Part shown: piece after piece, positions 33,676 through 44,964 of the stretch
Position numbering within the stretch: position 1 is the stretch's first letter
How the letters are laid out: each line of letters starts with the position of its first letter
DNA from: Limnoperna fortunei
Lineage: Eukaryota > Mollusca > Bivalvia > Mytilida > Modiolidae
Direction of reading: 5' to 3'
Assembly: GCA_944474755.1 (NCBI GenBank)
Contig: OX104123.1
Coordinates: 17,736,275-17,800,274 of the forward strand
DNA length: 64,000 nucleotides
The notes under the pieces: model-generated
Database searches by the model: none
Told to the model about the DNA's origin: nothing
What the model saw: the letters and a program-made list of their open reading frames with translations, nothing else
Program-made: the position numbers and the translations under genes

Positions 33676-35240
33676 GAGGTCTTTCCCAGCATTTTGGTAG
33701 TGTTATGTCTCGGTATATGGTTGATAATGACTTTAAATCGAAGGGCTTGACATATCGGTCACAAAAAACTTATATATTTACTATATAATCTGCAACGATT
33801 TAAAAGTTATTGACAAATAACGCAGTTTACGATATGTTTTTGGCCACCATTTTGAAACCACTCAACCGAATATGTACTTCTTGGGATCAAATTGTAGGAA
33901 TTTTAATTCTCTTGCAAATGAACCATATGTTTCATTCATCATCTGTAACGTTTAAAATGTTATAAAGCAATAACCATTTTCAAAATATGAATCAAGGGCA
34001 ATAACTCAAAAAAAACAACAAGTTTTACGCTTTCATATATGAAACATTTTTTGTACATTTCGATGTGACGAACATTTTTCCCTTGTATTGTCTGCTTCAA
34101 TTTTGTACGGTTCAAGTGTCATTTTATAAAACTGTTTACGGTATCGGCCATTTTGAAAATGGCTGCCCGTAACCATTTGACTTTGGTCTTAAACTGAAGG
34201 GCTTGTTATGACGGTCATAAAACACCAATATGTTCACTATATTATCTCTGAAGGTTTAAAAGTTTTTAGCCAAAAACTGATTCGCCGAAACGTGTCAAGG
34301 GCCATAACTCGAAAACGGTTTGTCGCACAGTTTTCAATCCTTAAATCAAATGTAGATCTCAATGAGAGGAACATTTTTCTGATATATTGTCTGCTTCAAT
34401 TTTTTATGGTTTTTGTGTTATGTTGAAAACAAAATTTAGCCGAAACGTGTCAAGGGCCATAACCTCGAAAATGGTTTGTCGCACAGTTTTCGACACTGTA
34501 TATCAAATGTAGATCTCAATGAGAGGAACATTTTTCTGATATATTGTCTACTTCAATTTTTTATGGTTTTTGAGTTATATTGAAAACAAAATTTAGCCGA
34601 AACGTGTCAATGGCCATAACCTCTAAAACGGTTTGTCGCACAGTTTTCGACACTTTAAATCAAATGTAGATCTCAATGAGAGGAACATTTTTCTGATATA
34701 TTCTCTGCTTCAATTTTTTATGGTTTTTGAGTTATATTGAAAACAAAATTTCAATGGCGGCCATTTTGAAAATGGTGGACCGAAACATTTTTTTGATCCG
34801 ATACGTGTAATAAGGACCCTCATATCTACTTGGAAACCAAGTTTTGTGTAAATCCAACAACTTTGACGTTTTCGACAAACTTCGCGTCAAAATCGCGTAA
34901 ACAGGAAGTGGATCGAAGAATGTTTTTTTGCATGACAAATCATCGCCATAGAACCAGCGACATTTTGTACACTTCAGATTTTAAAAATCGGTTACGGTTT
35001 CTGAGTTTATCTGCTAACAAGGGTTTTCTTGTTGGGGCAGATAACTCTGTTACTAAAAATAAATTGGTCTAAAAGCATGAGCCATGTCATCTCCGGATAT
35101 GACCGATTAATGGTACCAAGTATCGAAATGATATGTCGAGCCACTTTTTGGCAAACCCCCGCGGAAGAAGAAAAATAATAATAATAATAATCATAAGAAA
35201 TACAAGAAGGTCTTTCCCTATGGAAAGGGGAAAGACCTTA
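33676..35240. mobile_element. Element ending in ggtctttccc hairpins, with three 155-157-bp core repeats
   Basis: aggtctttccc at the left (33678) is answered by ggtctttccctatggaaagg then ggaaagacctt at the right (to about 35238). Inside, units starting at 34284, 34439 and 34596 repeat gccgaaacgtgtcaa, ggccataac, gtttgtcgcacagttttc and gagaggaacatttttctg. Flanking ends plus internal tandem cores matches the other tandem-core elements in this window. Confidence 0.6.
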
Positions 35241-35264
35241 ATAATTGCAACATCGCAAATATCA

Positions 35265-35491
35265 CAGTCTTCACGAAAGTTGCAAATGAGGTGCCTGACA
35301 TTTGGTCCGGCGATCCAAGCCCATCTGCCTGATCGAACACAATTGTACCAGACCGAAATTTTAAATAAAACAATACAACTCGTATGAAAAATTCAGTTAT
35401 AAAATCGTTGTTTGAGATCACAAATTATTTTTAAAATCACTGCTTGATTTTATTTATTAGATACAGATAAAAGATTTTTTTTATCAAATTT

Positions 35492-35549
<58 letters not shown>

Positions 35550-35640
35550 TTGAGAATGTTGTTAGGCAAAAATATAAGAAAGTCTATTTTTCAATTCTGG
35601 GTTTCCTTCAAAATCCATTTTTACTTGTTATCAATTAAAA
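35265..35640. repeat. Diverged direct duplicate, right copy, with (TA)n at 35494-35546
   Basis: Counterpart of 33309-33675. The dinucleotide run is about 26 ta units. Confidence 0.6.
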
Positions 35641-36291
35641 TTGTTTACATAGAACACGGTTAAAAATAATGATTAAAACATAAGCAAGTATTTAGAATAA
35701 ATTTAATCAACCAATGTAAATACATTAGTTTCTGAGTAGGATGAGAATGTTAATCTTTACTATTTTCAAAATTCAAAAACTCATTTTGAAAATTAAAACA
35801 GCCTTCTTGATCTTCATTTTATTTGTAGATAAAAATTTGATTCCGGTCCTGATTTTATAGGACACCGGTTTATATATTAGAAAAGATACTTTGTCCAATC
35901 ACAATGCGTGATTATAATTAAAGGGAAATAACCATGGAATACCGGTGTCAAGTAAAATTTACACTAATTTTGTGGTACCTTTCGATTAAGTTATGTAAAT
36001 TAAGAAGAAATTAAGAAGAAAAAAGGCCAACTGATTGTCAGGCTCAAAACAAATAATAATCAGACCACGTCTCATGCGTAGGAATAATTAGTGAAAGCTG
36101 AATGCAAGGTTAAAATAAAGATCTACATCAGTCTATACATTGCAGATTTTATTCAAGCAAGTAACAAATATTGTCTTATTTGCACCATACTGACTAATCT
36201 ACTATTTTTGCCTTTTCTGTCCCAAAACGAAATCATGAAAAGGATCACTCCGAGTTAAATTTAGCCCATATGTATAATTCTCTTCATTTTG
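35641..36291. other. No recognisable feature
   Basis: AT-rich; ends at a plausible splice acceptor (ttttgttagttag) for the next entry. Confidence 0.4.
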
Positions 36292-36526
36292 TTAGTTAGG
36301 GAAAAGAACCAGAAGGGTTAGAAGATGTTGGACTTTTGATGAATTACAGAAAAAAATGCAGGAGGTTTATAATTTGCAATGCAGGTTTTCTTTCAAGAAA
36401 GCCATAAAAGATATTGGCATTATTTATAACCTAGAGACAATTACTAGTCAAGATATAAAAGCTGTGAAAACAGAATGTGGCAGATCAAAAATTTATGTCA
36501 TGCCTGATGTTAATAATACATTGTGG
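36292..36526 (+). CDS. Candidate internal exon, unidentified basic protein, cut by a SINE
   Basis: Open frame GKRTRRVRRCWTFDELQKKM then EVYNLQCRFSFKKAIKDIG and AVKTECGRSKIYVMPDVN. It follows a splice-acceptor-like tttgttagttag. The frame runs straight into the SINE-C insertion, where it stops. Composition is convincingly protein-like; I recognise no family. Confidence 0.4.
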
Positions 36527-36848
36527 ATTGATTGATTGATTACTGTTGTTTAACGCCTAAGCAGCAATATTTCAGCTATATTCAGGCGATGAACATGAAA
36601 TGGATGATAAAATGAACATGAAATGATGATGAATGAAAATGGGATGGGACACAAGGAAAAATAGGGGTAACGGATTTTAGATTGCCACTGGCAAATGGGA
36701 GGATGGATAGGGTCGGGCAATTTAGCCTCCTGTAGCGGGATCGAAATCCCTACTCATAGCGAATACTACAGCAGCGTTCTTTAACGTGCGAGGAACGTGA
36801 CATTTTTCCCAACACGGTGCACTAATATGGTTTGCGGTCGTATTGTGG
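36520..36848 (-). mobile_element. SINE-C, 5'-truncated, possible 7-bp target-site duplication
   Basis: attgtgg at 36520-36526 and 36842-36848 flanks a copy with tail and core at the left. It stops at the tttgcggtc block, short of the full head. Confidence 0.75.
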
Positions 36849-38346
36849 AACCAAACGGGCAAGACGAATGGTATCTAGTGGCAATCTTGAACTCTCCTCA
36901 AATGTCCGTTGAAAATTTTTTGCGTCCATTCAGTGGCTCAATGAATGCTGCCATGTTGAATTTCCAGTCAGTTGCAATTTGTAGGACAGTTTCTGAGAAG
37001 TTGTTTTATGTTTTTCTCATACATTACTAGTACTATGTTAAGTGATGTTCCATAGTGTCAGCAATCTTGTATTTTGGATCAAAACAAACGACTCAAATTA
37101 GTAAACCATCTGAGGTACATTTATACAATATTACAATTCCTTCTGCCTAGTGGTTTGTGAGGAATTACATTTAGAACATTTCATCCAATCTTAACAAATT
37201 TGCTATCTCTTGCAGCCATGCTGAATTTTCGATCGCCTCGCAAATACCAAAATAATCCGATTACTATTCAAACTTCATTTCTGCATAACTTGCCATAATT
37301 GTGTGGAACAGTTTGGTAGAAGACGCTATTTGTGTGTTTTTCCCACATGGTCCTATAAGCTGGGTTCCACGGTGGCGGCCATCTTGGATTTTGGCTTGAC
37401 ATAAAAAATTTGAACTTTGTAGAGGACCATCTAAGGTATATTTATGCAATATTTCAAATCAATCTGCCATGCGGTTTGTAAGAAGAAAATTTAGAAATTT
37501 CAGCCAATCAGAACACATTTGTGGCACTGGAAGCCATGTTGAATTTGGAAATAAACTAGTACATGAATTATTAGTCATGTTAGCAACTTGTTTAATAGAT
37601 CATATAGATCCTGAAATAGTATTGCTGCAATGAGCTCTTCCATAGTTCAAATCTTAGCTACTTGAAAAGTATGGGTCCAACATGAAAAAAAATCCTTTCC
37701 TCTATAGCAAACAGCGAATCTAGTTTATTTAACTGCGTTTCATTCATAATTTGACCCTAAATTAAACATATATACATGTCTGAAGATCTTCACAACAATG
37801 TCCAAACTGCTAATTATTTTTATGTTTCCTCAGCGTTGATTCAAAGTCATAATAAAACATCTATGGAAGGCAACACACCATAGACCAGCTATATAAAAAA
37901 TGGCTTATCTAACCGAGTGGTACCTCCTCGTCCGTGAAATATAATCTTAGGTTTTCGGGGGCGGTTACAGAATTTTCGAAAAAGGGGAGGGGGTGTAAAA
38001 ATAGGATATTGGAAAAGGTCCTCCTGCGCCAGAGGCTCATTTACGGCAGGGGGTCTGGGGCCGCCCCCAGAAGCTCTCGATAAAATGGTGCAAAATCCTG
38101 CATTCTGGCAAATTCCAAGCATCAAAATGAATTTATTTAACACGAGGTTTTTATGGTGTTCAGTCGGTAACCTTTATTTATTATTTATGGCAAGGACGAA
38201 TGGGGATTACATTTTTGCCTTTGGCGCTTGTTGTTACCCTCCCTGTTCTCTTTTTTCCCCTTTCATTTGTTTAAAGGGGGCGTAGGCCCCTTACGCTCGC
38301 CCCTGGTTTTAGAATAACATGGTAAGTCCAGTTGAGTTTTTTGCCG
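36849..38346. other. No confident gene; GC-rich patch at 37950-38080
   Basis: Mostly AT-rich. The patch with gggggtctggggccgccccc yields an 84-codon minus frame (Pro/Arg-rich) that looks like repeat-derived sequence rather than a gene. Confidence 0.4.
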
Positions 38347-38882
38347 GATTTCAAAAGTGATTGATTGATTAATGGTGTTTAACGCCCGAGCAGCAATATT
38401 TCAGCTATATTCAGGCGATGAACATGAAATGGATGATAAAATGAACATGAAATGATGATGAATGAAAATGGGATGGGACACAAGGAAAAATAGGGGTAAC
38501 GGATTTTAGATTGCCACTGGCAAATGGGAGGATGGATAGGGTCTGGCAATTTAGCCTCCTGTAGCGGGATCGAAATCCCTACTCATAGCGAATACTACAG
38601 CAGCGTTCTTTAACGTGCGAGGAACGTGGCATTTTTCCCAACACGGTGCACTAATATGTTTTGCGGTCAGGTTTTCCGTATTATGGCCTGACAACCCCAG
38701 CTTGCCAGGGTTACCCCATTCAACCACCTGGGGCACACATCCCAGTCGGTCTTTAGGCAAACCGACCTGACACGCCGGTCAGGGTACTGGGCGCTATTTA
38801 GTCGCCTTTTACGACAAGCTAGCGCGACTGCGGTCTATTCTTTTAGCCACCCGGATCCCGCACGGGGCGATTTCAAAAGTGA
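38347..38882 (-). mobile_element. SINE-C, full-length, 14-bp target-site duplication
   Basis: gatttcaaaagtga at 38347-38360 and 38869-38882 flanks a complete copy (tail left, cggatcccgcacggggc head right). Near-identical to the copy at 14640. Confidence 0.95.
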
Positions 38883-39184
38883 AAATCGGGTTATAGTATG
38901 GTGAAAGGCGGGCGAAGGCGGCAGGGAAAAAAAATCGCAATTGTTTTCTCGACAAATCCTTATCACAGTCACTGCCACTTGACTTTTTGGTATGCAGCAT
39001 CAGCAATTGGTCCCATATCTTCGGATTCGATTTCAGTTCTTTCGCTCACCTACCTTACTTTTTAAAAAAGTCGGTCCATTTTTTGTCTTTTATCCATTTT
39101 TTTTCTTTCGTCCATTAGAGTTCTGTAAATTATTGAAAACTTCTTAATTTTGTTCAGTTGTTGTCCGATTATTATAAAACTTAC

Positions 39185-40188
39185 TTTCGATGCTTTGTTT
39201 ATTTTCAATTTCATCTTGAGTATTTTCAACAGTTTCCAAAAAATTCTTTGCTTCATCATTTGATAACAAATCACCAACAGATCTTGCAATATCTCTCTGG
39301 AGACTGTTTAATCTGGAATATATGTATAAGGTAGGGATATGAGTTATATTATCGATTTGTTTACTTCTGTTTGTTTTTTAGAATAAAAAAATGTCAATGA
39401 TCCGTAGAATGGGGATACACAGGTCCCCGTACATGTATGGGCTGTTATAAATCCTTAAAAATTCTATGAATTAATGATAAAATTGTCAAAACACAGATCC
39501 GGGGGAGCGGGTGGTTTCTTCAGGGTGTACTTGGGGCACTACAGGTGTTAAAATCTCCATATCTACGAATATGAACGTATAGAACTTATAGTATACCCAG
39601 GAAGAAAGATTACATTCTTCATTGTTATTGATAATTATGGCAATGTTGAATTTTAAATGCTTACTGACAAGTATTAGCAATATAAAATTGATTGACTAAT
39701 CATGTCAATTATATGAACTTTTTATTTTTCTACCTCATCATCAGCTTTCAAGATGGAAAAAATTATACCTATTCCAGCGGCATGTAACAGAATATTGGTT
39801 TGGTTTAAATCTTGTTTAACGCCACTTTCAGCAATCCAAATGTTGTTTAACGTCACTTTCAGCAATACTTGTGTCAATTTAGATTGTAGTAGCGAGTCTC
39901 GAACTCGCAATCTCAGTGTTGACAGACCACCTGATCAACCTTAACCACACGAGGCCCCCCCCCCCCGCGGAAATAAGAGTAACCCCTCTGACCCGAATGG
40001 ATTTTATGATTACCTTGACGTATATCGTCAAAGATATCTTTCTGAAGAGTGTCAGTTGTTCCAATCCTATAACATTCATCGACCGTGTCTTTAATGTTTT
40101 GTAGAAATCTGTCTCTACCTCTGCTTCTATTGTAGTAGGCTGCTGTCGTATTTTCTTTTTGCACTCTGTTTAAGAACGCGATTTTCAT
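39185..40188 (-). CDS. Candidate small spliced gene, unidentified (two supported exons)
   Basis: Exon 1 (40188-40014) starts with ATG and reads MKIAFLNRVQKENTTAAYYN, RGRDRFLQNIKDTVDECYRI and LQKDIFDDIRQ, ending at gtcaag before gtaatc. A second exon (39312-39185) lies between a good acceptor (atattccag) and donor (gaaa, then gtaagt) and reads LNSLQRDIARSVGDLLSNDE, KNFLETVENTQDEIENKQSI. The phases (1 out, 2 in) do not join directly, so an exon is missing between them or the gene is broken. A SINE-A sits in the gap at 39807-39960. A cluster of acgcgt palindromes lies just upstream of the ATG. No family recognised. Confidence 0.4.
39807..39960 (-). mobile_element. SINE-A, short degraded copy
   Basis: Two tail copies (taacgccactttcagcaat and taacgtcactttcagcaat) stand before a tRNA-like head with gagtctcgaactcgcaatct (B box on minus). 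It ends in a poly-C run. Confidence 0.75.
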
Positions 40189-40244
40189 TGGGTACGTTTT
40201 GGAAGAAGCGTCATCCGCACAATTTTAATATATTCACGGGTATA

Positions 40245-40370
40245 TATGCGCGTATATTTTTAAGAATTACGCGTATATTGCAATATATATACGCGTATAT
40301 TGAAAACATACGCGTTTATATACGCGTATATCCGTTAATAGAATTAACGTGTATATGAACGCGTACATAA
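40245..40370. promoter_or_regulatory. Array of acgcgtata palindromes
   Basis: At least five gcgcgtat or acgcgtat/acgcgttt sites within 125 bp, several as tatacgcgtata, placed between the minus-strand ATG at 40188 and the plus-strand LINE ORF1 start near 40361. A promoter role is possible but unproven. Confidence 0.35.
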
Positions 40371-41915
40371 ATATGGATTTAAACTCAAATGAAGTAAGTC
40401 ATTTGTTTTCTAAATTTAATGGAGATTTCTCAGGCTTTTCTGAAAACGAATATGTAGAATATCTAAAAGATTGTGAACTGTACACAATTGATGACATTAC
40501 AGACAAAACTCTTTCATACGTTATAGAATTCTGTAAGGATTTTTTCTATCTTTGAAAACATTTTATTTTTTAACTATGAAAAAGAACTTTTTGAAGACAG
40601 AGGTAAAAATGGTTTAGTGCTTATTACAGAATGCAAAGGCTTCAAGACAGTGCTGCATTTATATAAATCAACAAATTCAGGGAAAGGGATGCATATTTTG
40701 GTTTAAATAAGTTTTTTGAGTACTTGGAAAGCAATTACACAATGAAATCAAACACCTTGATTCATGTGTAGATACATCTTCTAATATTACCCAGATGGCA
40801 CCACCTGCAGAGACTTTACAACTAGATGAATCTGAGACAGATCCTAAGTTTCTTATCAATGTAAATGATGTAATGACATCAACACCAATAAATAGTAATC
40901 ACCAGGGAAGTTACAATGTTAACTGTGGAAATGTATCAGTCCTTGAAGAATGAAGTCTTTTATTTGAAAGAAATGATAAATTCTCTTTTAGAAGTTAAAC
41001 ACACAAAAGAAATAAAACCAACAACAAGTATTCAAGGAACCCAAGGGAAAGATTTCCCCAAAAAATCAGTCGCCACACTGAAACAAATTCTACAAATAAA
41101 CAGTCCATTGCCACCCAAATTTACAGGAAATAATGATACTTCAACCCAGACAAATGAACAACCAACTTCTAGAAAAACACAACTTTCCATAGATGCGTAT
41201 ACTTCAATGGATGAAACCATCAACTCCTAAAACATCTGTTATATCACCGAGGTTTCGCTTACAAAAGATGGACAAAAAACAAAATCCAACAAAAACACTG
41301 ATTATTGGAAGCTCCTTAATTAAAGGTGTTTACACAAGAGGACATGGAAACACTCGTGTTTCCACAAATAGAGGGGCAACAATCACGAAATTAACCGATA
41401 TTGTATAGGATACTGATCTGTCAGTCTATAAAACAATAATTATAGTGGTAGGAGAAAATGACTTTCAAAATGGAAACTCCTTGTAGACAGTTAAAGATAA
41501 CTATATGAGTCTGTTGTTGCATTTAAGATCAATTTGTCTTGCAGAAACTACCTTGATAATCTCTGGTCTACCACCAAGACATGGACTTAATATGGTACCA
41601 CTGAACAATTTGCTAAATGAATAAATTTACAATTTATTGCCCAACATAACTCTTTCATAGATCACAATGAATATGTAACCTACAATCTTTTTATTTGTGA
41701 TGGTATACATTTATCAAAGAAGGGTACATCATATCTACTTCATAACATCGATTCTTATGTCAGTATTTTAAAACGTGAAAACAAGTTTGATTTTTGTAAT
41801 TTTTGTGGAGAGAAGGGTCACAATGCTAGAACATGTAGGCATGGACAGAAGGTAAAATGTTTCTGCTGTGGGGAACATGGTCATCAAGAGAAACATTGTC
41901 AATTTTATTATTAGG
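40361..41915 (+). pseudogene. LINE ORF1: SGNH hydrolase-like domain + two CCHC zinc knuckles
   Basis: The N-terminus (HLFSKFNGDFSGFSENEYVE) is followed by a degraded linker. The SGNH fold shows three blocks: KTLIIGSSLIKG (nucleophile Ser, about 41301), IIIVVGENDFQNG (the GxND block, about 41448) and CDGIHLSKKG (Asp-x-x-His, about 41695). Two perfect C-x2-C-x4-H-x4-C knuckles follow: CNFCGEKGHNARTC (41795) and CFCCGEHGHQEKHC (41859). Esterase-type ORF1s are known in CR1/L2-group LINEs, where RNA binding is probably by the knuckles; the substrate is unknown. Several stops and frame changes. Confidence 0.8.
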
Positions 41916-42330
41916 ATTTTGGCAAAGAAGATAAAGCCTTACTTTCAAGTATTCCTAAATCTGATATAGAAACCCCAAATTATTACAATATTGTGAATTA
42001 TATATGCCAAAAACTGTAATGAAAATAAGTGTATTTGTTTTAACAAACATGCAGAACAGTTTTGTGATAAAGAACAAATTACATGTTTATCTAAGACTGA
42101 TAAGTCAAATACATGTATACAAACATTAAGTTCTTTACAACAATACACATGTAGTCTACCACAGCATGAGTCCCCAGTAGCATCCATCACAGATAATCCA
42201 CTATCTATATTTTTCTCTTATCTACTTTCATTTTACTTTATATTAATGAATTAAGTAAACAAGTTCATACTTATCATTATATTCAAGCTAATGCAAATGT
42301 ATACAACTTTAATGAAACAAATGGTTTATT

Positions 42331-44550
42331 ATGTGTTCTCATAATATAAACAGAATATCTAATAAGTTTGATGAAATTAAGCATAATCTTTTAGATTCTA
42401 AAAATCCACCCCACATTATAGGGTTTTGTGAAACTTTTCTTGATAATTCAACAACTGACAATGAGATTGAAATTCAAAATTACTCATTAATTAGGAAAGA
42501 TAGGGTCACACATGGTGGAGTGTTATTAATATATTTTTCAAATACATTAAACTGTAGGAGATTACAAGAATTGGAATCAGATCTTGAAACTGTATGGTTA
42601 GAGGTGAAACCAGATCACAGAAAATCTTTTCTCGTTTGTTTTGTGTATGCCCTCCCCCCCCCCCCCAAATCATTAACGGAATGGTTTGATAAATTTGAAT
42701 ATGAATTGTTAAATGCTATGAAAATTAATACTGATATAATTCTTATGGGAGATTTTAATCTTGGTTTTTTAACTCCAAATAAAATATCTCCAAAATGGAT
42801 TAGTATCTTAGAAACACTTGATTTTCATCAAATTATCCAAGAACAAACTAGAATAACAGAAAATTCTAAAACTTTCATAGACCATATATATGTTAGAAAC
42901 AGAGATATAATAGAACAAATAAATGTCCTAAAATACAGCCTAAGTGATCACTACCCTGTAAGTATTATTAGAAATGATAAAATTACTACAAGAAAACATT
43001 CACACACCACTTGTTACATTTTGAAATTTTAGAAAATTTGATGAATATTCTTTCTTAAATTGTATAACTACTGCACCCTTCTTATGAAGTTGAAATGGAG
43101 TGTGATCCAGAGAAATGTATTGAAATATGTTATACTATTTTCAACACTATTATAAATAAACATGCCCCACTAATTACTGAGAGAGTAAAAAGAGAAAATC
43201 AACCTTAATGGTATAATGAAGAAATTAGTAATGCTAGAAAAATGAGGGAAAAATATCATGCTCTTAGGTCCTGGTCAAATTATAGATTTTGGAGAAACAA
43301 AACAATTCAACTCACAAATGATCCAAGAATCTTGTGGAGCTGCATTCAAAGTCTTACTCCTACATCAAATATAACACCATACAAATTAAAAATTGGAGAT
43401 GACAAACATGTTACTGACACAAAAGAAATTGTTACCATATTTAACATTTTTTTACTACATGTGTAGACAAATTGAGAGAAACTGACTCTTGATTCCTCAT
43501 GCACTGAATTTATCAAGCTAAGAGAATTTGTAACGGATAAATTAGCACAACCATTTTCAATTCCCTACATACAGGTACCTGATTTACTACTGAGTATAAA
43601 TAAACTTAATGTAAACAAATCAGCAGGATCTGATTGCATTGGTCCAAAGTTACTCAAACTAAGGGCACCATTTATTTTGTCTTCTTTAACTTGTATATTT
43701 AATAAAATGATTGAAAAGGGTATTTTTCCTGACATTTAAAAAAATGCTAAAGTATCACCAATATATAAATCAGGAGATAAAGATTTAACTTCAAACTATA
43801 AGCCAATTTCAGTTCTCCCCACTTTAACAAAACTTATTGAACACCATGTTCAAAAACATTTCTACAGTTATTTGTCAAATTTAAATTTACTTCATCCAGC
43901 ACAATCAGGATTTAGACCTAATCATTCATGCCAAACCGCTCTAACTAATATTATTGATCATTTTCTTGAACAAAGGGAACATAAACGTTGCAATCCTTCT
44001 GGACCTAAGAAAAGCTTTTGATGTGAATGACCATGATATATTATGCAAAAAAATTAAATATAAATGGGTGCAATACAAAAACAGTTGAACTTTTCAGGTC
44101 ATATTTGAACAATCGAACACAGAAAGTCCAAATAGGAAATATTAAATCAGATCCAATGAAGATCAAGTATGGTGTCCCCCAAGGTTCAATACTTCGATCT
44201 CTTCTCTTTATATTATATATTAATGATTTTCCCCTTCATGTTAAAACATTACCTTACTGATCTATATGCAGATGACTCAACAATTCATTTATCTGGTACA
44301 AATGTAGATGATCTGGAAGCCAAAATTCAAGAAGACATACTTGAAAGTTTATAAATTGTAGTAAAACAAAGTGTATGGTTATTGGCAAAAGCTTGTTACA
44401 AAAAATAAGAATTTCAATCTCTGTCTAAAATCAATACCATTGGAGATTTCAAATTGTGAAAAAATTTTAAGAATTAAAATTGACTCAAATCTACACTGGA
44501 CTGAACAAGATGACAGTGTATGTTTAAAAATTTCAAGTTGAATCTATTGA
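42331..44550 (+). pseudogene. LINE ORF2: endonuclease and reverse transcriptase
   Basis: The first 233 codons are intact: NKFDEIKHNLLDSKNPPHII, ILMGDFNLGF (GDFN), FIDHIYVRN and LKYSLSDHYPVSIIRN (SDH). Then come frame changes, the linker (MREKYHALRSWSNYRFWRNK), and reverse transcriptase blocks: [53 protein letters not shown] and DLYADDSTIHL with the YADD pair at about 44264. The thumb decays and ends near 44550. No RNase H. The internal poly-C run at 42654-42666 encodes a Pro stretch and may be an expansion. Confidence 0.85.
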
Positions 44551-44625
44551 TTGAAATTTGTCGTCGTTTTTATTCAGTTTATAATTAGAATTACTACATT
44601 TGTACGCGAAGCTTATCCACCATGA

Positions 44626-44813
44626 TACTGTACAGTTGTCAGTTGTATAAACCGTGATATTCATGAATTTATTATTTATTTATATTTAGAATATTATTTA
44701 CATTATTTATTTTTTAACAATAAATATTATTCTAAGTATAAACAAATAATAAATTCATTAATATCAAGAAGTTTAACATTAGATGGTTTATATAAACTGA
44801 TAACTGTACAGTA
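44626..44813. repeat. Imperfect inverted repeat next to the MULE target site
   Basis: 44626-44699 (tactgtacagttgtcagttg) pairs with 44730-44813 in reverse (gataactgtacagta), with one arm carrying about 15 extra bases and a ~30-bp loop. It ends five bases before the 9-bp duplication at 44819. Confidence 0.75.
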
Positions 44814-44827
44814 CTCCCTTTTGTAAC

Positions 44828-44964
44828 CAGAATAGCTATTTTGCGGGCCTGTGGGCATGCGGGTTGCGGGTTTGCAGGCTGCGGGCATGAAGTGGGTATG
44901 CGGGTTGCGGGTTTGCAGGCTGCGGGTATGTGGGTTGCGGGTTTGCAGGCTGCGGGCATGAAGT
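44828..44964. repeat. Left terminal inverted repeat of the MULE with minisatellite
   Basis: Outer 21 bp, then repeats built of gcgggttgcgggtttgcagg and tgcgggcatgaa, ending gcgggcatgaagtgtatatt. The right end, read inward, ends gcgggcatgaacgttatatt. Minus-strand open frames here (His/Thr/Pro-rich) are repeat artefacts. Confidence 0.85.

Larger units (their letters stand above)
40349..44550 (+). mobile_element. LINE with SGNH-hydrolase ORF1, 3'-truncated
   Basis: ORF1 (about 40361-41915) and ORF2 (42331-44550) in the same direction. The polymerase is followed only by a broken thumb region and then unrelated sequence, so the 3' end has been lost. Loss of the 3' end is unlike normal 5' truncation and suggests a later deletion. 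Confidence 0.8.
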
